A stretch of DNA of 16,804 nt from positions 1-16,804 of the forward strand of contig BOBG01000040.1 of assembly GCA_026002265.1 (NCBI GenBank). The letters run 5' to 3'. This document shows positions 4,993-11,161 of the stretch, one piece after another (the first letter of the stretch is position 1; the number at the start of each line of letters is the position of its first letter). A program made the translations under genes and the position numbers. The stretch comes from Spirochaetia bacterium. GTDB lineage: Bacteria; Spirochaetota; Spirochaetia; Treponematales; Breznakiellaceae. The notes beneath the pieces were generated by a model. It was given only the letters and a program-made list of their open reading frames with translations. It was not told the DNA's origin and made no database searches.

Positions 4993-5032
4993 GGCAAGAC
5001 CCGCCCTTTTTTAAGGCTTTTGGAAGGGGCTA

Positions 5033-5061
5033 TTGTGCAATATGTTATTTGGTGGTACACT
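5033..5061 (+). promoter_or_regulatory. Promoter of lipoprotein copy 2
   Basis: TTGTGC (5033-5038) and TACACT (5056-5061) are separated by 17 bases. The element is conserved at 9293-9321 and, inverted, at 15236-15264. Transcription from here would give a leader of about 380 bases containing the heptamer array. Confidence 0.6.
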
Positions 5062-5097
5062 ATTCTCATGTTCCAGGTAATGGCACGGCATAAAGAC

Positions 5098-5195
5098 AGA
5101 TCACAGATCACAGATCACAGATCACAGATCACAGATCACAGATCACAGATCACAGATCACAGATCACAGATCACAGATCACAGATCACAGATCAC
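5098..5195. repeat. 14 tandem copies of the heptamer AGATCAC
   Basis: The array is perfect over 98 bases. It lies between the promoter at 5033-5061 and the start codon at 5448. The other two arrays in the window have seven copies each of AGCTCAC. A seven-base unit in a leader suits slipped-strand change in expression. Confidence 0.9.
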
Positions 5196-5226
5196 ATTAT
5201 ATTTTAGCACAAGCTCATCGTGTCAA
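5196..5226 (-). promoter_or_regulatory. Possible divergent promoter firing into the heptamer array
   Basis: On the minus strand TTGACA (complement of 5221-5226) and TATAAT (complement of 5196-5201) are separated by 19 bases, which is longer than ideal. A transcript would start within the repeats and run antisense to the leader of copy 2. The same arrangement is at 15120-15150. Confidence 0.35.
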
Positions 5227-5447
5227 GTACCTCATAAACAATATCCCGCTTTTTTATCAAAAAATCTCATCTTCAGGGCAATTCGCTAGTACCAAACGGA
5301 AAAAGGACATGCTCGAATTCGAGGCGGAAAGAACCGCATACTTTGCGGTACAAAGCGAAACTGAGGGAAAGAAAGGCCCGCGGGAGCCACTGGTGCAAGC
5401 GTTACTTCGTAAGGATAACGATAGATTTATACACAAAGGAGACAGCC

Positions 5448-7238
5448 ATGAAAAAGATACTAATGGGTTTGTTGGTAGTGGTGACGCTTATGGTACTTGG
5501 TACCTGCAATCCCTTTCAGGGGCCGGATACAGACGGGACTATAACCCTCTATATAGGGAATAGGAGCGCTCGTGCGGTTCCGGATCCGATAACGGTGCAA
5601 CCGACATTGGAATATCAATTTACTGCCACAAACGGTACAAAGATGGAGACGATAACCCTCAAAAGAACAACCACAGGTAGCATGGCGTTAAGCCCCGGTA
5701 CGTGGGACATCACGGCAAAAGCTTATCTGCCCGGCGGTACTGTCCTTGTGGGGACTGGAAGGCCAAATCCGCTGGCGGTTAAGGTTGTAGCGGGACAGAA
5801 CACCACGGCGGCTTTCACTATGGTCTTTGAAAACACCGAAATCGATACTTTAACGATAATGGACGCCAACAATACGCTGACTCCTACTTTTGACCCCGAT
5901 ACTGCTACGTACACTGTTGTGATTCCCCCTGGAGTTACGAATATAACCGTTGAGGCAACCCCGCAAGTTGCCGGAGCGGAGCTTAGCTACCACACCGACA
6001 CTTCTACTACGGGCGTCGACTTAGCAATCGATACCCCGGAGGGCCGGCTAACCACTGCTATACCGGGCGCTATTGAGATTGACGTGAAGGGGAGTTCTGG
6101 GTATACGACAACATACACCGTTATCTTCGCGCAAATCATCAACGCCCTCGGCGCCATCACCGACATCACCGCGCCGGTCCATGACGGGGGTTCAGCGACC
6201 GCCATCATATCCGCAGGCGCCGGCTACACCGGCAGCTTTGCGTGGACAAGCGGTCTTTCAGGCGAAACAAGCGGCACCTACGTGTACGGCACACCCGCCG
6301 AGGCAACGGTTACGCTGACTGCGGAGACGGGGTACACCTTCACGGAGACGACGATTAGCGCAACGGATCTACAGAGTATATTCATCAACGGCAGCCCCAC
6401 GGCGGCAAACATAAGCAACACCGGCACAAGCCTCAGCTTCACGCTGACCTACACCGTCGCGGAAGGTACACCCTCGGTCACGGTAAGCTCCAGTGGAGGA
6501 GGTACACGGACACAGCACGGTGATGTTTTAACGGCTACTATAACAAACCCTGGCGGACCCGGCGCCATTAGCTACCAGTGGAAACGCACAAATACTCCGG
6601 TCCCTGGAGCAACCGGTGCCAGCTATACCTTAACCTTTCCTGATATGAACGAAGACATTAGCGTAGAAGTAAGCCGTGCGGGTTACAGTGGGACACGGGA
6701 AGTATCGGCCGGATTCGCTACCGCGGCAACCTACACCGTAGGCGACACCGGACCGGCAGGCGGGATAATCTTCTATATCGATACCGGCACGTATGGCGGC
6801 GGAGAATGGAAATACCTTGAAGCTGCTCCGGCGGATATTCCGGGGCTTTTCGTATGGGCAACAACAAATACTAATATAGCGACGGACGTCGCTACAGGAA
6901 AAGGTCAGGCAAATACCGCCGCGATACTGGCGGTAGAGTCATCGGCACCGGCGGCGGCAGCTTGCGTTGATTATGGCAATGGCACCGCCTATGATGACTG
7001 GTTCCTGCCGAGTAAAAATGAACTTGATGCGATGAGGAGCAGTGGTATAGCAGGTATAGTTGGTGAAACTGTAGCAAATGAAATAACGAATCCACTCAAC
7101 AACTTTAGCCTCGGTAATTACTGGTCCTCGTCTGAGTACAATAATGATCACGCGTGGTTTCAGCGATTCAGCGACGACAACCAGGGCAACAACTTCAAGG
7201 CTAATACTTATGGTGTGCGGGCGGTGCGGGCTTTTTAA
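5448..7238 (+). CDS. DUF1566-domain surface lipoprotein, copy 2 (complete)
   Basis: The 596-residue protein starts MKKILMGLLVVVTLMVLGTC, a lipoprotein signal with Cys20 in a relaxed spirochaetal lipobox, so it should be lipid-anchored and exported. AAAGGAGA precedes the ATG; the in-frame ATG at 5343 lacks this and would bury the signal. Regions are: an N-terminal part (ITLYIGNRSARAVPDPI) to about residue 130; a cadherin-like beta-sandwich (NNTLTPTFDPDTATYTVVIP) to about 215; a beta-rich segment with TSGLSGETSG; an Ig-like domain at about 344-425 (ISYQWKRTN); and DUF1566 from about 432 (AGGIIFYID, YLEAAPADI, DDWFLPSKNEL, YWSSSE, VRAVRAF). The last 39 residues (558-596) are the hypervariable segment. 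The Ig-like domain differs from that of copies 1 and 3, so domains have been exchanged. The likely role is surface binding to an unknown ligand. Confidence 0.88.
   Translation: MKKILMGLLVVVTLMVLGTCNPFQGPDTDGTITLYIGNRSARAVPDPITVQPTLEYQFTATNGTKMETITLKRTTTGSMALSPGTWDITAKAYLPGGTVLVGTGRPNPLAVKVVAGQNTTAAFTMVFENTEIDTLTIMDANNTLTPTFDPDTATYTVVIPPGVTNITVEATPQVAGAELSYHTDTSTTGVDLAIDTPEGRLTTAIPGAIEIDVKGSSGYTTTYTVIFAQIINALGAITDITAPVHDGGSATAIISAGAGYTGSFAWTSGLSGETSGTYVYGTPAEATVTLTAETGYTFTETTISATDLQSIFINGSPTAANISNTGTSLSFTLTYTVAEGTPSVTVSSSGGGTRTQHGDVLTATITNPGGPGAISYQWKRTNTPVPGATGASYTLTFPDMNEDISVEVSRAGYSGTREVSAGFATAATYTVGDTGPAGGIIFYIDTGTYGGGEWKYLEAAPADIPGLFVWATTNTNIATDVATGKGQANTAAILAVESSAPAAAACVDYGNGTAYDDWFLPSKNELDAMRSSGIAGIVGETVANEITNPLNNFSLGNYWSSSEYNNDHAWFQRFSDDNQGNNFKANTYGVRAVRAF
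7119..7235 (+). other. Hypervariable C-terminal codons, candidate DGR variable region VR2
   Basis: The segment has the same length as VR1 (1104-1220) and is identical to it at all fixed codons, including TACTGGTCCTCG at the start and GTGCGGGCGGTGCGGGC at the end. It differs at 20 positions, all at codon bases 1 or 2. Many variable codons here are AAC or AAT, so this copy may be closer to an adenine-rich template. Immediately upstream the two genes differ strongly (NPLNNFSLGN against GGFNTTNGV). Confidence 0.72.
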
Positions 7239-7247
7239 CCCTTTAAC

Positions 7248-7268
7248 GGGGGCGCTTGGTTCGCCCCC
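7248..7268 (+). other. GC hairpin downstream of VR2
   Basis: GGGGGCG and CGCCCCC enclose CTTGGTT, nine bases after the stop codon. It is the same element as 1242-1260, but closer to the gene because a short TTTTAGCC-like stretch is missing. Confidence 0.6.
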
Positions 7269-7307
7269 CGGTGTGCAGCCGGCAGGCAAGCTAAGCCCAG
7301 AGAATAA

Positions 7308-7337
7308 GCCGTCTCCTTAAACGGGGGCGGCTTTTTT
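7308..7337 (+). terminator. Rho-independent terminator of lipoprotein copy 2
   Basis: GCCGTCTCC pairs with GGGGGCGGC around TTAAAC and is followed by six T. Confidence 0.85.
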
Positions 7338-7450
7338 GTTTGCTTGATGGGACAGAATGAAGTATACTTGCTATGCTCTATGGAGGAGGCTCGCGGGTTT
7401 ATAAAAAGGGCGGAGGTGATGTCCACTTTCACGCCCGTCCTTGACAATCC

Positions 7451-7762
7451 AGTATTTTTAGGAAATGGCTTAAGAAACTGCGGGACGAAACGGCCAGAGC
7501 CTTCATCATTACTCGGATAAAACGACTTGAATAGGGTAATCCGGGTGATGTTAAACCTGTCGGGGAAGACTGTTCTGAAATGCGTATCGACTAGAGCCCC
7601 GGTTACCGGGTGTATTACAAGAATACCGGGACGAAAATCATTATCTTGCTCTGTGGCGGCGATAAATCCAATCAGCAGGAAGATATAGCCATGGCTAAAC
7701 AGATAGCCCGCCTTCCCCTAAAGGAAGATGAGGAGGAGGAAGATGGAAAAAATAACGGTTAG
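7451..7762 (+). pseudogene. Broken HigB-like (RelE superfamily) toxin gene
   Basis: The frame encodes FRKWLKKLRDETARAFIITR, IKRLE, stop, GNPGDVKPVGEDCSEMRID, stop, SPGYRVYYKN, then IIILLCGGDKSNQQEDIAMAK. This is the phage Gp49/HI1419-type toxin pattern (typically RLxxGN, ELRIxYGPGYRVYY, LLxGGDKSTQxxDI). Two in-frame TAG codons (7532-7534 and 7592-7594) interrupt it, and the second sits where a tyrosine is usual. The start is also missing: compared with 10573-10669, about 45 bases carrying the -10 element and ATG have been deleted between TTGACAATCC and the FRKWL codons. The frame ends at 7762, overlapping the antitoxin gene. The toxin is therefore dead unless TAG is read through. Confidence 0.82.
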
Positions 7763-8039
7763 TGATTGGGATGCGGCTGAATTTATTGAAACCAAAGAGG
7801 AGGCTATAGCGCTTCTTAAAATTGCCCAGGCAGAAAAGGCCCCCAAATTCCTGCTTTCGGTAATCGGCGATATTGCCCGTTCTAAAGGCATGGCACAGCT
7901 TGCCAAAGAATTGAACCTTGACCGGGCGGGGTTATATAAAGCCTTCTCGCCGGAAGGGAATCCGTCTTTTCTTACTGTGTCAAAGGTACTGGATAAGCTC
8001 GGTCTTAGTATTTCCATACAGCTCAAGAATGCCTCTTAG
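7743..8039 (+). CDS. HigA-like (COG3636 type) addiction-module antitoxin
   Basis: The 98-residue product begins MEKITVSDWDAAEFIETKEE. It has a helix-turn-helix region at about 45-90 with the family signature DIARSKGMAQLAKELNLDR, LYKAFSPEGNPSF and TVSKVLDKLGL. This is the usual partner of HI1419-type toxins, so the family and the upstream toxin remnant agree. The ATG at 7743 is chosen because AGGAGGAGGAAG lies directly before it; the ATG at 7728 is part of that purine tract. The antitoxin remains intact although its toxin is broken, leaving it free to act as a DNA-binding repressor or to neutralise related toxins. A damaged copy lies at 8894-9172. Confidence 0.85.
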   Translation: MEKITVSDWDAAEFIETKEEAIALLKIAQAEKAPKFLLSVIGDIARSKGMAQLAKELNLDRAGLYKAFSPEGNPSFLTVSKVLDKLGLSISIQLKNAS

Positions 8040-8157
8040 CCGGTGGGGCAAATGGTAACAGGGTGCGTAGGGGTGACTGATGCCGAATATAATTTGGTAC
8101 AAGAACGGCACCCAGAGTTGCCGGCAGACAAGCTAAACCTTGATTGAGCGAATAGGT

Positions 8158-8186
8158 CCGTCTCCTTAAGCGGGGGCGGCCTTTTT
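8158..8186 (+). terminator. Rho-independent terminator after the HigA-like gene
   Basis: CCGTCTCC pairs with GGGGGCGG around TTAAGC, then a T-run. The bases from 8040 to 8094 are repeated at 9173-9227; I see no convincing gene in between. Confidence 0.75.
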
Positions 8187-8209
8187 CGGTGTGTATAAAG
8201 GGGGGAGGA

Positions 8210-8491
8210 TTACGAAACAGAAGCCAGCTCTTTGCGAACCAGCTCGCCGACTATCTGGGCAGGGGTCTGGTGGGTGGCCTCTGCCTTGGCACGGAGCCAC
8301 TGGGCGGTCTGGTGGTCTACTTTAACCGTTTCATCCGCTTCGACAGCCTCACGAGCCAGTCGCACCCGGCGTTCGGTAAAGAATCCGTTATTAGGACCTC
8401 CGCTCTCGTCAATCCTCGGGGTGCTACGGGTGAACAGTTCGTCCCAGTATTCCGCTTCTTCATCAGTCATTTCTTTCATTGTATCTGCCAT
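8210..8491 (-). CDS. Antitoxin with C-terminal ribbon-helix-helix-like segment
   Basis: This 93-residue protein has an acidic N-terminus (MADTMKEMTDEEAEYWDELF) and a C-terminal part, VKVDHQTAQWLRAKAEATHQ followed by PAQIVGELVRKELA. The C-terminal part resembles a ribbon-helix-helix DNA-binding unit. The ATG is preceded by TTAGGAGGATACT, a very strong ribosome-binding site. It follows the toxin gene at 8501-8752 by nine bases, giving the toxin-first order typical of BrnTA-like modules. The likely role is to neutralise that toxin and repress the operon. The exact family is not certain. Confidence 0.72.
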   Translation of the reverse strand: MADTMKEMTDEEAEYWDELFTRSTPRIDESGGPNNGFFTERRVRLAREAVEADETVKVDHQTAQWLRAKAEATHQTPAQIVGELVRKELASVS

Positions 8492-8500
8492 AGTATCCTC

Positions 8501-8752
8501 CTAATGGTTGGCAAGATGGCGCCACGCGGGGCGGCAGGGCATGGCGTGAAACACGGTGACCGTGTTCTCGTCAAAACGATTATAGATTATTTCAAGTAGG
8601 TTTGCATTGAAATCCCAACCCAGTAGAAGGTATTTATGCGGGGTTTCGGGCATGGTTTTATCATAGATAGCGTTATCAAAGGCGTGGCGAATAGCCGCTT
8701 CGGCAACATTATGCTTGAAGGCGGTACTCTTGAAGATTATTACCTCGTCCAT
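8501..8752 (-). CDS. Putative BrnT-like toxin of a type II TA pair
   Basis: The 83-residue product contains FKHNVAEAAIRHAFDNAIYD, KYLLLGWDFNANLLEIIYNR and VTVFHAMPCRP. I recognise this as a common small toxin-like family (HGVxxxDIRHAL, LxLGxDxxGNLLEV, VIHAMP) found in front of acidic antitoxins and probably related to BrnT. The first residues of the motif read KHN rather than KHG. Position and gene size support a toxin, but the enzymatic activity is not shown. Its promoter, at 8759-8787, places the transcription start on or next to the ATG, so the mRNA may be leaderless, whereas the antitoxin has a strong ribosome-binding site. Confidence 0.68.
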   Translation of the reverse strand: MDEVIIFKSTAFKHNVAEAAIRHAFDNAIYDKTMPETPHKYLLLGWDFNANLLEIIYNRFDENTVTVFHAMPCRPAWRHLANH

Positions 8753-8758
8753 AGCCTA

Positions 8759-8787
8759 AGTATAGGGGAGATAGCGGCTTGATACAA
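8759..8787 (-). promoter_or_regulatory. Promoter of the minus-strand TA pair
   Basis: On the minus strand TTGTAT (complement of 8782-8787), 17 bases, TATACT (complement of 8759-8764). The ATG starts at 8752, seven bases after the -10, so transcription probably begins at the start codon. Confidence 0.65.
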
Positions 8788-8827
8788 GCGGTGCCGACTA
8801 CCGTTTTAGCGCCCCATAGCTGACGCT

Positions 8828-8893
8828 TATGATACCTACAATCCCTTTCATGGGCCAGATAAACTGGGTACAGACGGGACTATAACCTTCCAT
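8828..8893 (+). pseudogene. 5' fragment of a DUF1566 lipoprotein gene
   Basis: The bases GCTGACGCTTATGATACCT, then CAATCCCTTTCATGGGCCAG and ACAGACGGGACTATAACC match the signal-peptide and NPFQGPDTDG region of copy 2 (from about 5480) with several changes and a short insertion. It ends abruptly where the HigA fragment begins. Confidence 0.75.
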
Positions 8894-9172
8894 TAGTGAT
8901 TAGGATGCGGCTGAATTTATTGAAACCAAAGAGGAGGCTATAGCGCTTCTTAAAATTGCCCAGGCAGAAAAGGCCCCCGAATTCCTGCTTTCGGTAATCG
9001 GCGATATTGCCCGTTCTAAAGGTATGGCACAGCTTGCCAAAGAATTGAACCTTGACCGGGCGGGGTTATATAAAGCCTTCTCGCCGGAAGGGAATCCGTC
9101 TTTTCTTACTGTGTCAAAGGTACTGGATAGCTCGGTCTTAGTATTTCCATACAGCTCAAGAATGCCTCTTAG
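8894..9172 (+). pseudogene. Broken second copy of the HigA-like antitoxin gene
   Basis: This is nearly identical to 7759-8039. It lacks the start codon, has TGG changed to TAG (GATTAGGATGCGG, at the Trp of SDWDAAEF) and has lost one A in the codons for LDKLGL (GGATAGCTCGG against GGATAAGCTCGG). It is fused at its 5' end to lipoprotein sequence. No promoter or ribosome-binding site is present. Confidence 0.88.
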
Positions 9173-9227
9173 CCGGTGGGGTAAATGGTAACAGGGTGCG
9201 TAGGGGTGACTGATGCCGAATATAATA

Positions 9228-9420
9228 AGGAAGGTAAGCTATCGCACCCCGGTAGCACTATATGCCGGCAAGACCCGCCCTTTTTTAAGCTATTGTGCAA
9301 TATGTTATTTGGTGGTACACTATTCTCATGTTCCAGGTAACGGCACGGCATAAAGAAAGACAGCTCACAGCTCACAGCTCACAGCTCACAGCTCACAGCT
9401 CACAGCTCACATTATATTCC
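9228..9420 (+). repeat. Partial copy of the lipoprotein 5' cassette with 7 heptamers
   Basis: It contains the CCGGCAAGACCCGCCC segment, the promoter TTGTGC-17-TACACT (9293-9321) and seven perfect AGCTCAC repeats (9362-9410). Homology to the other two cassettes ends at ACATTATATT, after which no lipoprotein gene follows. The promoter would therefore transcribe only non-coding sequence towards the esterase terminator region. Confidence 0.85.
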
Positions 9421-9591
9421 AAATAGTATAAAAATTTTGCTGGAACGCCCCCCGCCATCCATGGCAGGAGGCTATCTGTAATAGGGACAAAAAAAACGTC
9501 GTATAACATACGGTTTGCGGTTCGTCGCTACGCTCCTCCGGGTTCCGTTCGCCTAGGTCGGCTACGCCTCCCACGGCTCACTCCACCCACA
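9421..9591. other. Intergenic stretch without a recognisable gene
   Basis: No convincing coding frame is seen. It includes AAAAAAAACGTCG (about 9488-9500), repeated as AAAAAACGTCG at 9636-9646, and a C/T-rich run around GTCGCTACGCTCCTCCGGG resembling dispersed intergenic repeats. Confidence 0.4.
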
Positions 9592-9641
9592 TTTTTTGCG
9601 GCGCTGGAACGCTTCGCGTTCCTTTATCGCGCCGCAAAAAA
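9592..9641. repeat. Nested palindrome
   Basis: The outer arms TTTTTTGCGGCGC (9592-9604) and GCGCCGCAAAAAA (9629-9641) are perfect 13-base inverted repeats. Inside is a second hairpin, GGAACGC-TTC-GCGTTCC (9606-9622). The T-runs lie on the 5' side of the outer stem on both strands, so it is not a standard terminator. It may form a cruciform. Confidence 0.85.
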
Positions 9642-9677
9642 CGTCGCAAACCTTTCACGTTACGCGATGCCGGACAC

Positions 9678-10562
9678 CTACAAAGTTTCTAAAAACCAGT
9701 TAATAGTTTCAGCGGTTAAAATAGTAAAGCATTCCATATTACCGGTGAAAATATTAAATGTATGGTCGGCACCTTCTATTAAAAAACTTTTTGATTTAGG
9801 GTTCTTTGAAGTTGCAGCAATCTTAGCGGCATTTTCCGGCAGGACGGTATCATCTAAGGTACCAGCTAGGGCAAATACCGGCGCTTCGGATTTACTAAAT
9901 ATTGCTAACACATCTGTATCGCGCGCAATTTCAAAAGCTTTTAGCAAAATATTTAGAGGGGTTCTCCAATCGAACGTCGCCTCGTAAAAGCCGTTTTTCA
10001 CCGCTATTTCATACGCCGCGGGTGTAAATACAGCGCCGTTAAGATCTGTAGCGCCTGCCCATGTAAGAACAGATTTATATGCAGTATTCTTACCGGCAGC
10101 AAGCAGGGCAACTGTGCCTCCCATACTCCAACCCATAACACCTATACGTGTTGCATCAACAGTCTTTAACGTCTTTAGATAGTCAAACGCACAATCCGTA
10201 TTTGCGACAGCCGAATCCAAATCGTATTCCAAGTAATCAACCGTACTCTCACCTGTACCGAAAAAATCGATGCGTATTGACGCGATACCTTGTTTCGCCA
10301 ACTCCGGCGCACATATCTTGTAACCACCGCCTGCCTCATCCTTGTCGGATGCATAGCCATGAAGCATCACAACTGCAGAAAATTTCTGCCCATTTGCACC
10401 GACCGGTAATGTTACAATTGCGGGAATCTGATACGCACCTTGCGTTATAAATATTTTCTCCTCTGTAATTTCATACGTCTTATTTTCCGAAACTTTCGCT
10501 CCCGATGCACAGGAAAATAACACCGCTATCGACACAAGTCCTAAAACAACTCTACCTTTCAT
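9678..10562 (-). CDS. Alpha/beta-hydrolase lipoprotein, esterase-like
   Basis: The 294-residue product begins MKGRVVLGLVSIAVLFSC, a lipoprotein signal with Cys18 in the lipobox LFSC, so it should be exported and lipid-anchored. The hydrolase fold shows VVMLHGYASDKDE (oxyanion region), IASIRIDFFGTGES, the nucleophile motif GWSMGG with Ser146, Asp238 in AGTLDDTVLPE and His267 in EGADHTF. The order resembles cinnamoyl/feruloyl esterase-like enzymes, which would fit a plant-polymer-degrading gut, but the substrate is not known. The in-frame ATG at 10634 is rejected: it adds 24 residues that belong to a toxin gene fragment and would hide the signal peptide, whereas GGAAGGAG precedes the ATG at 10562. 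The gene is AT-richer than its neighbours. Confidence 0.85.
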   Translation of the reverse strand: MKGRVVLGLVSIAVLFSCASGAKVSENKTYEITEEKIFITQGAYQIPAIVTLPVGANGQKFSAVVMLHGYASDKDEAGGGYKICAPELAKQGIASIRIDFFGTGESTVDYLEYDLDSAVANTDCAFDYLKTLKTVDATRIGVMGWSMGGTVALLAAGKNTAYKSVLTWAGATDLNGAVFTPAAYEIAVKNGFYEATFDWRTPLNILLKAFEIARDTDVLAIFSKSEAPVFALAGTLDDTVLPENAAKIAATSKNPKSKSFLIEGADHTFNIFTGNMECFTILTAETINWFLETL

Positions 10563-10572
10563 AAACACTCCT

Positions 10573-10634
10573 TCCGTTTCGTCCCGCAGTTTCTTAAGCC
10601 ATTTCCTAAAAACACTCGTTTTGCGTGTCTTCAT
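10573..10634 (-). pseudogene. 5' end of a HigB-like toxin gene fused to the esterase leader
   Basis: It encodes MKTRKTSVFRKWLKKLRDET, matching the broken toxin at 7451-7762 from VFRKWLKK onward, and stops matching just after GACGAAACGG. It is in frame with the esterase gene. It supplies the start codon and N-terminus that the copy at 7451 has lost. Confidence 0.82.
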
Positions 10635-10640
10635 GTATAC

Positions 10641-10669
10641 AGAGTAGGCTCTATTTTACGGATTGTCAA
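10641..10669 (-). promoter_or_regulatory. Toxin-derived promoter now driving the esterase gene
   Basis: On the minus strand TTGACA (complement of 10664-10669), 17 bases, TACTCT (complement of 10641-10646). The -35 and upstream TTCACGCCCGTCC are also found at 7430-7446 before the broken toxin, where the -10 is deleted. Confidence 0.65.
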
Positions 10670-10784
10670 GGACGGGCGTGAAATCGGAAATGATGTTGAC
10701 ACGATATTCATAACTGATAGCGATATACGGCATATTAAGAAACCGCATGGACAAAAGAGCTATAGCGCCTCCTTGCGAAAATGA
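10642..10784 (+). pseudogene. Possible fragment of a PBECR-like nuclease gene
   Basis: An open frame on the plus strand reads RIVKDGREIGNDVDTIFITD followed by SDIRHIKKPHGQ and stops at 10784. The ITDSDIRHIxxxHG segment reminds me of the phage-associated Barnase/EndoU/ColicinE5-like nuclease domains (PBECR). No start or ribosome-binding site is evident, and the frame overlaps the toxin-derived promoter on the other strand. Recognition is from memory of the motif only. Confidence 0.3.
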
Positions 10785-10801
10785 AAAATTGGTAATATAC
10801 T
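10773..10801 (+). promoter_or_regulatory. Promoter of the antitoxin/PIN operon
   Basis: TTGCGA (10773-10778) and TATACT (10796-10801) with a 17-base spacer. Transcription should start near 10808, only about three bases before the ATG at 10811. Confidence 0.6.
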
Positions 10802-10810
10802 ATAAATAGT

Positions 10811-11137
10811 ATGATTGCGATGGTTGAAAAATCTGTAAACATTTGCGCCGACAGGCATATTACCCTTAATTTCACGGCTCCCGAAATGCTGCCCTGCGGG
10901 GAAACATCAGTGGTGGTGCTTTTCTTCCCCGGAGCGACAGCTTCCCGTTCTGCGGATAGTACCGAATTGGGAAAACGCCCCGGTACAAAAGAAATGCTGG
11001 AAGAAGCCGAAAAAATATGGACATGGCAGCGCAGCCACCCTAAAGAAATGGAAGGCGCGCTCCGAGCATTGCAAGAAAGCGGCCCCCTCTTTGGCGGTGT
11101 TGAATTCCAGCGAAAAATCCGGGACGAATGGGAATAA
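10811..11137 (+). CDS. Putative antitoxin preceding a PIN toxin
   Basis: This 108-residue protein has an N-terminal beta-rich part (ADRHITLNFTAPEMLPCGET followed by VVVLFFPG). The helical C-terminal part includes GTKEMLEEAEKIWTWQ and GGVEFQRKIRDEWE. It lies 24 bases ahead of a VapC-like PIN gene in the same direction, the usual antitoxin-first order. No ribosome-binding site precedes the ATG at 10811, and the promoter leaves almost no leader, so translation may be leaderless. The next ATG (codon 4) is an alternative start. I do not recognise a named antitoxin family; the call depends on context. Confidence 0.6.
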   Translation: MIAMVEKSVNICADRHITLNFTAPEMLPCGETSVVVLFFPGATASRSADSTELGKRPGTKEMLEEAEKIWTWQRSHPKEMEGALRALQESGPLFGGVEFQRKIRDEWE

Positions 11138-11161
11138 GCGTCGGGCAGGGGATCTTTCTTT

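Noticed and set aside
5098..5195. CRISPR array
   Set aside because: The repeats are seven-base units in direct contact with no spacers, and no cas genes are present.
5309..5563. Open frame in the leader of lipoprotein copy 2
   Set aside because: It runs over the true start in another frame, has no recognisable product, and the leader is conserved as non-coding sequence beside copy 3.
7380..7520. Small ORF MEEARGFIKRAEVMSTF... after the copy 2 terminator
   Set aside because: It has a TATACT nearby but runs out of frame into the broken HigB gene and matches nothing I recognise; it is probably a chance or relic frame.
8052..8147. Short ORF of about 31 codons after the HigA-like gene
   Set aside because: There is no ribosome-binding site, and the duplicated copy at 9185 does not keep the frame to the end.
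9592..9641. Bidirectional rho-independent terminator
   Set aside because: The T-run precedes rather than follows the stem on each strand.
10563..10634. N-terminal extension of the esterase to the ATG at 10634
   Set aside because: The added residues are the start of a HigB-like toxin and would place the lipoprotein signal internally; a good ribosome-binding site lies before 10562.
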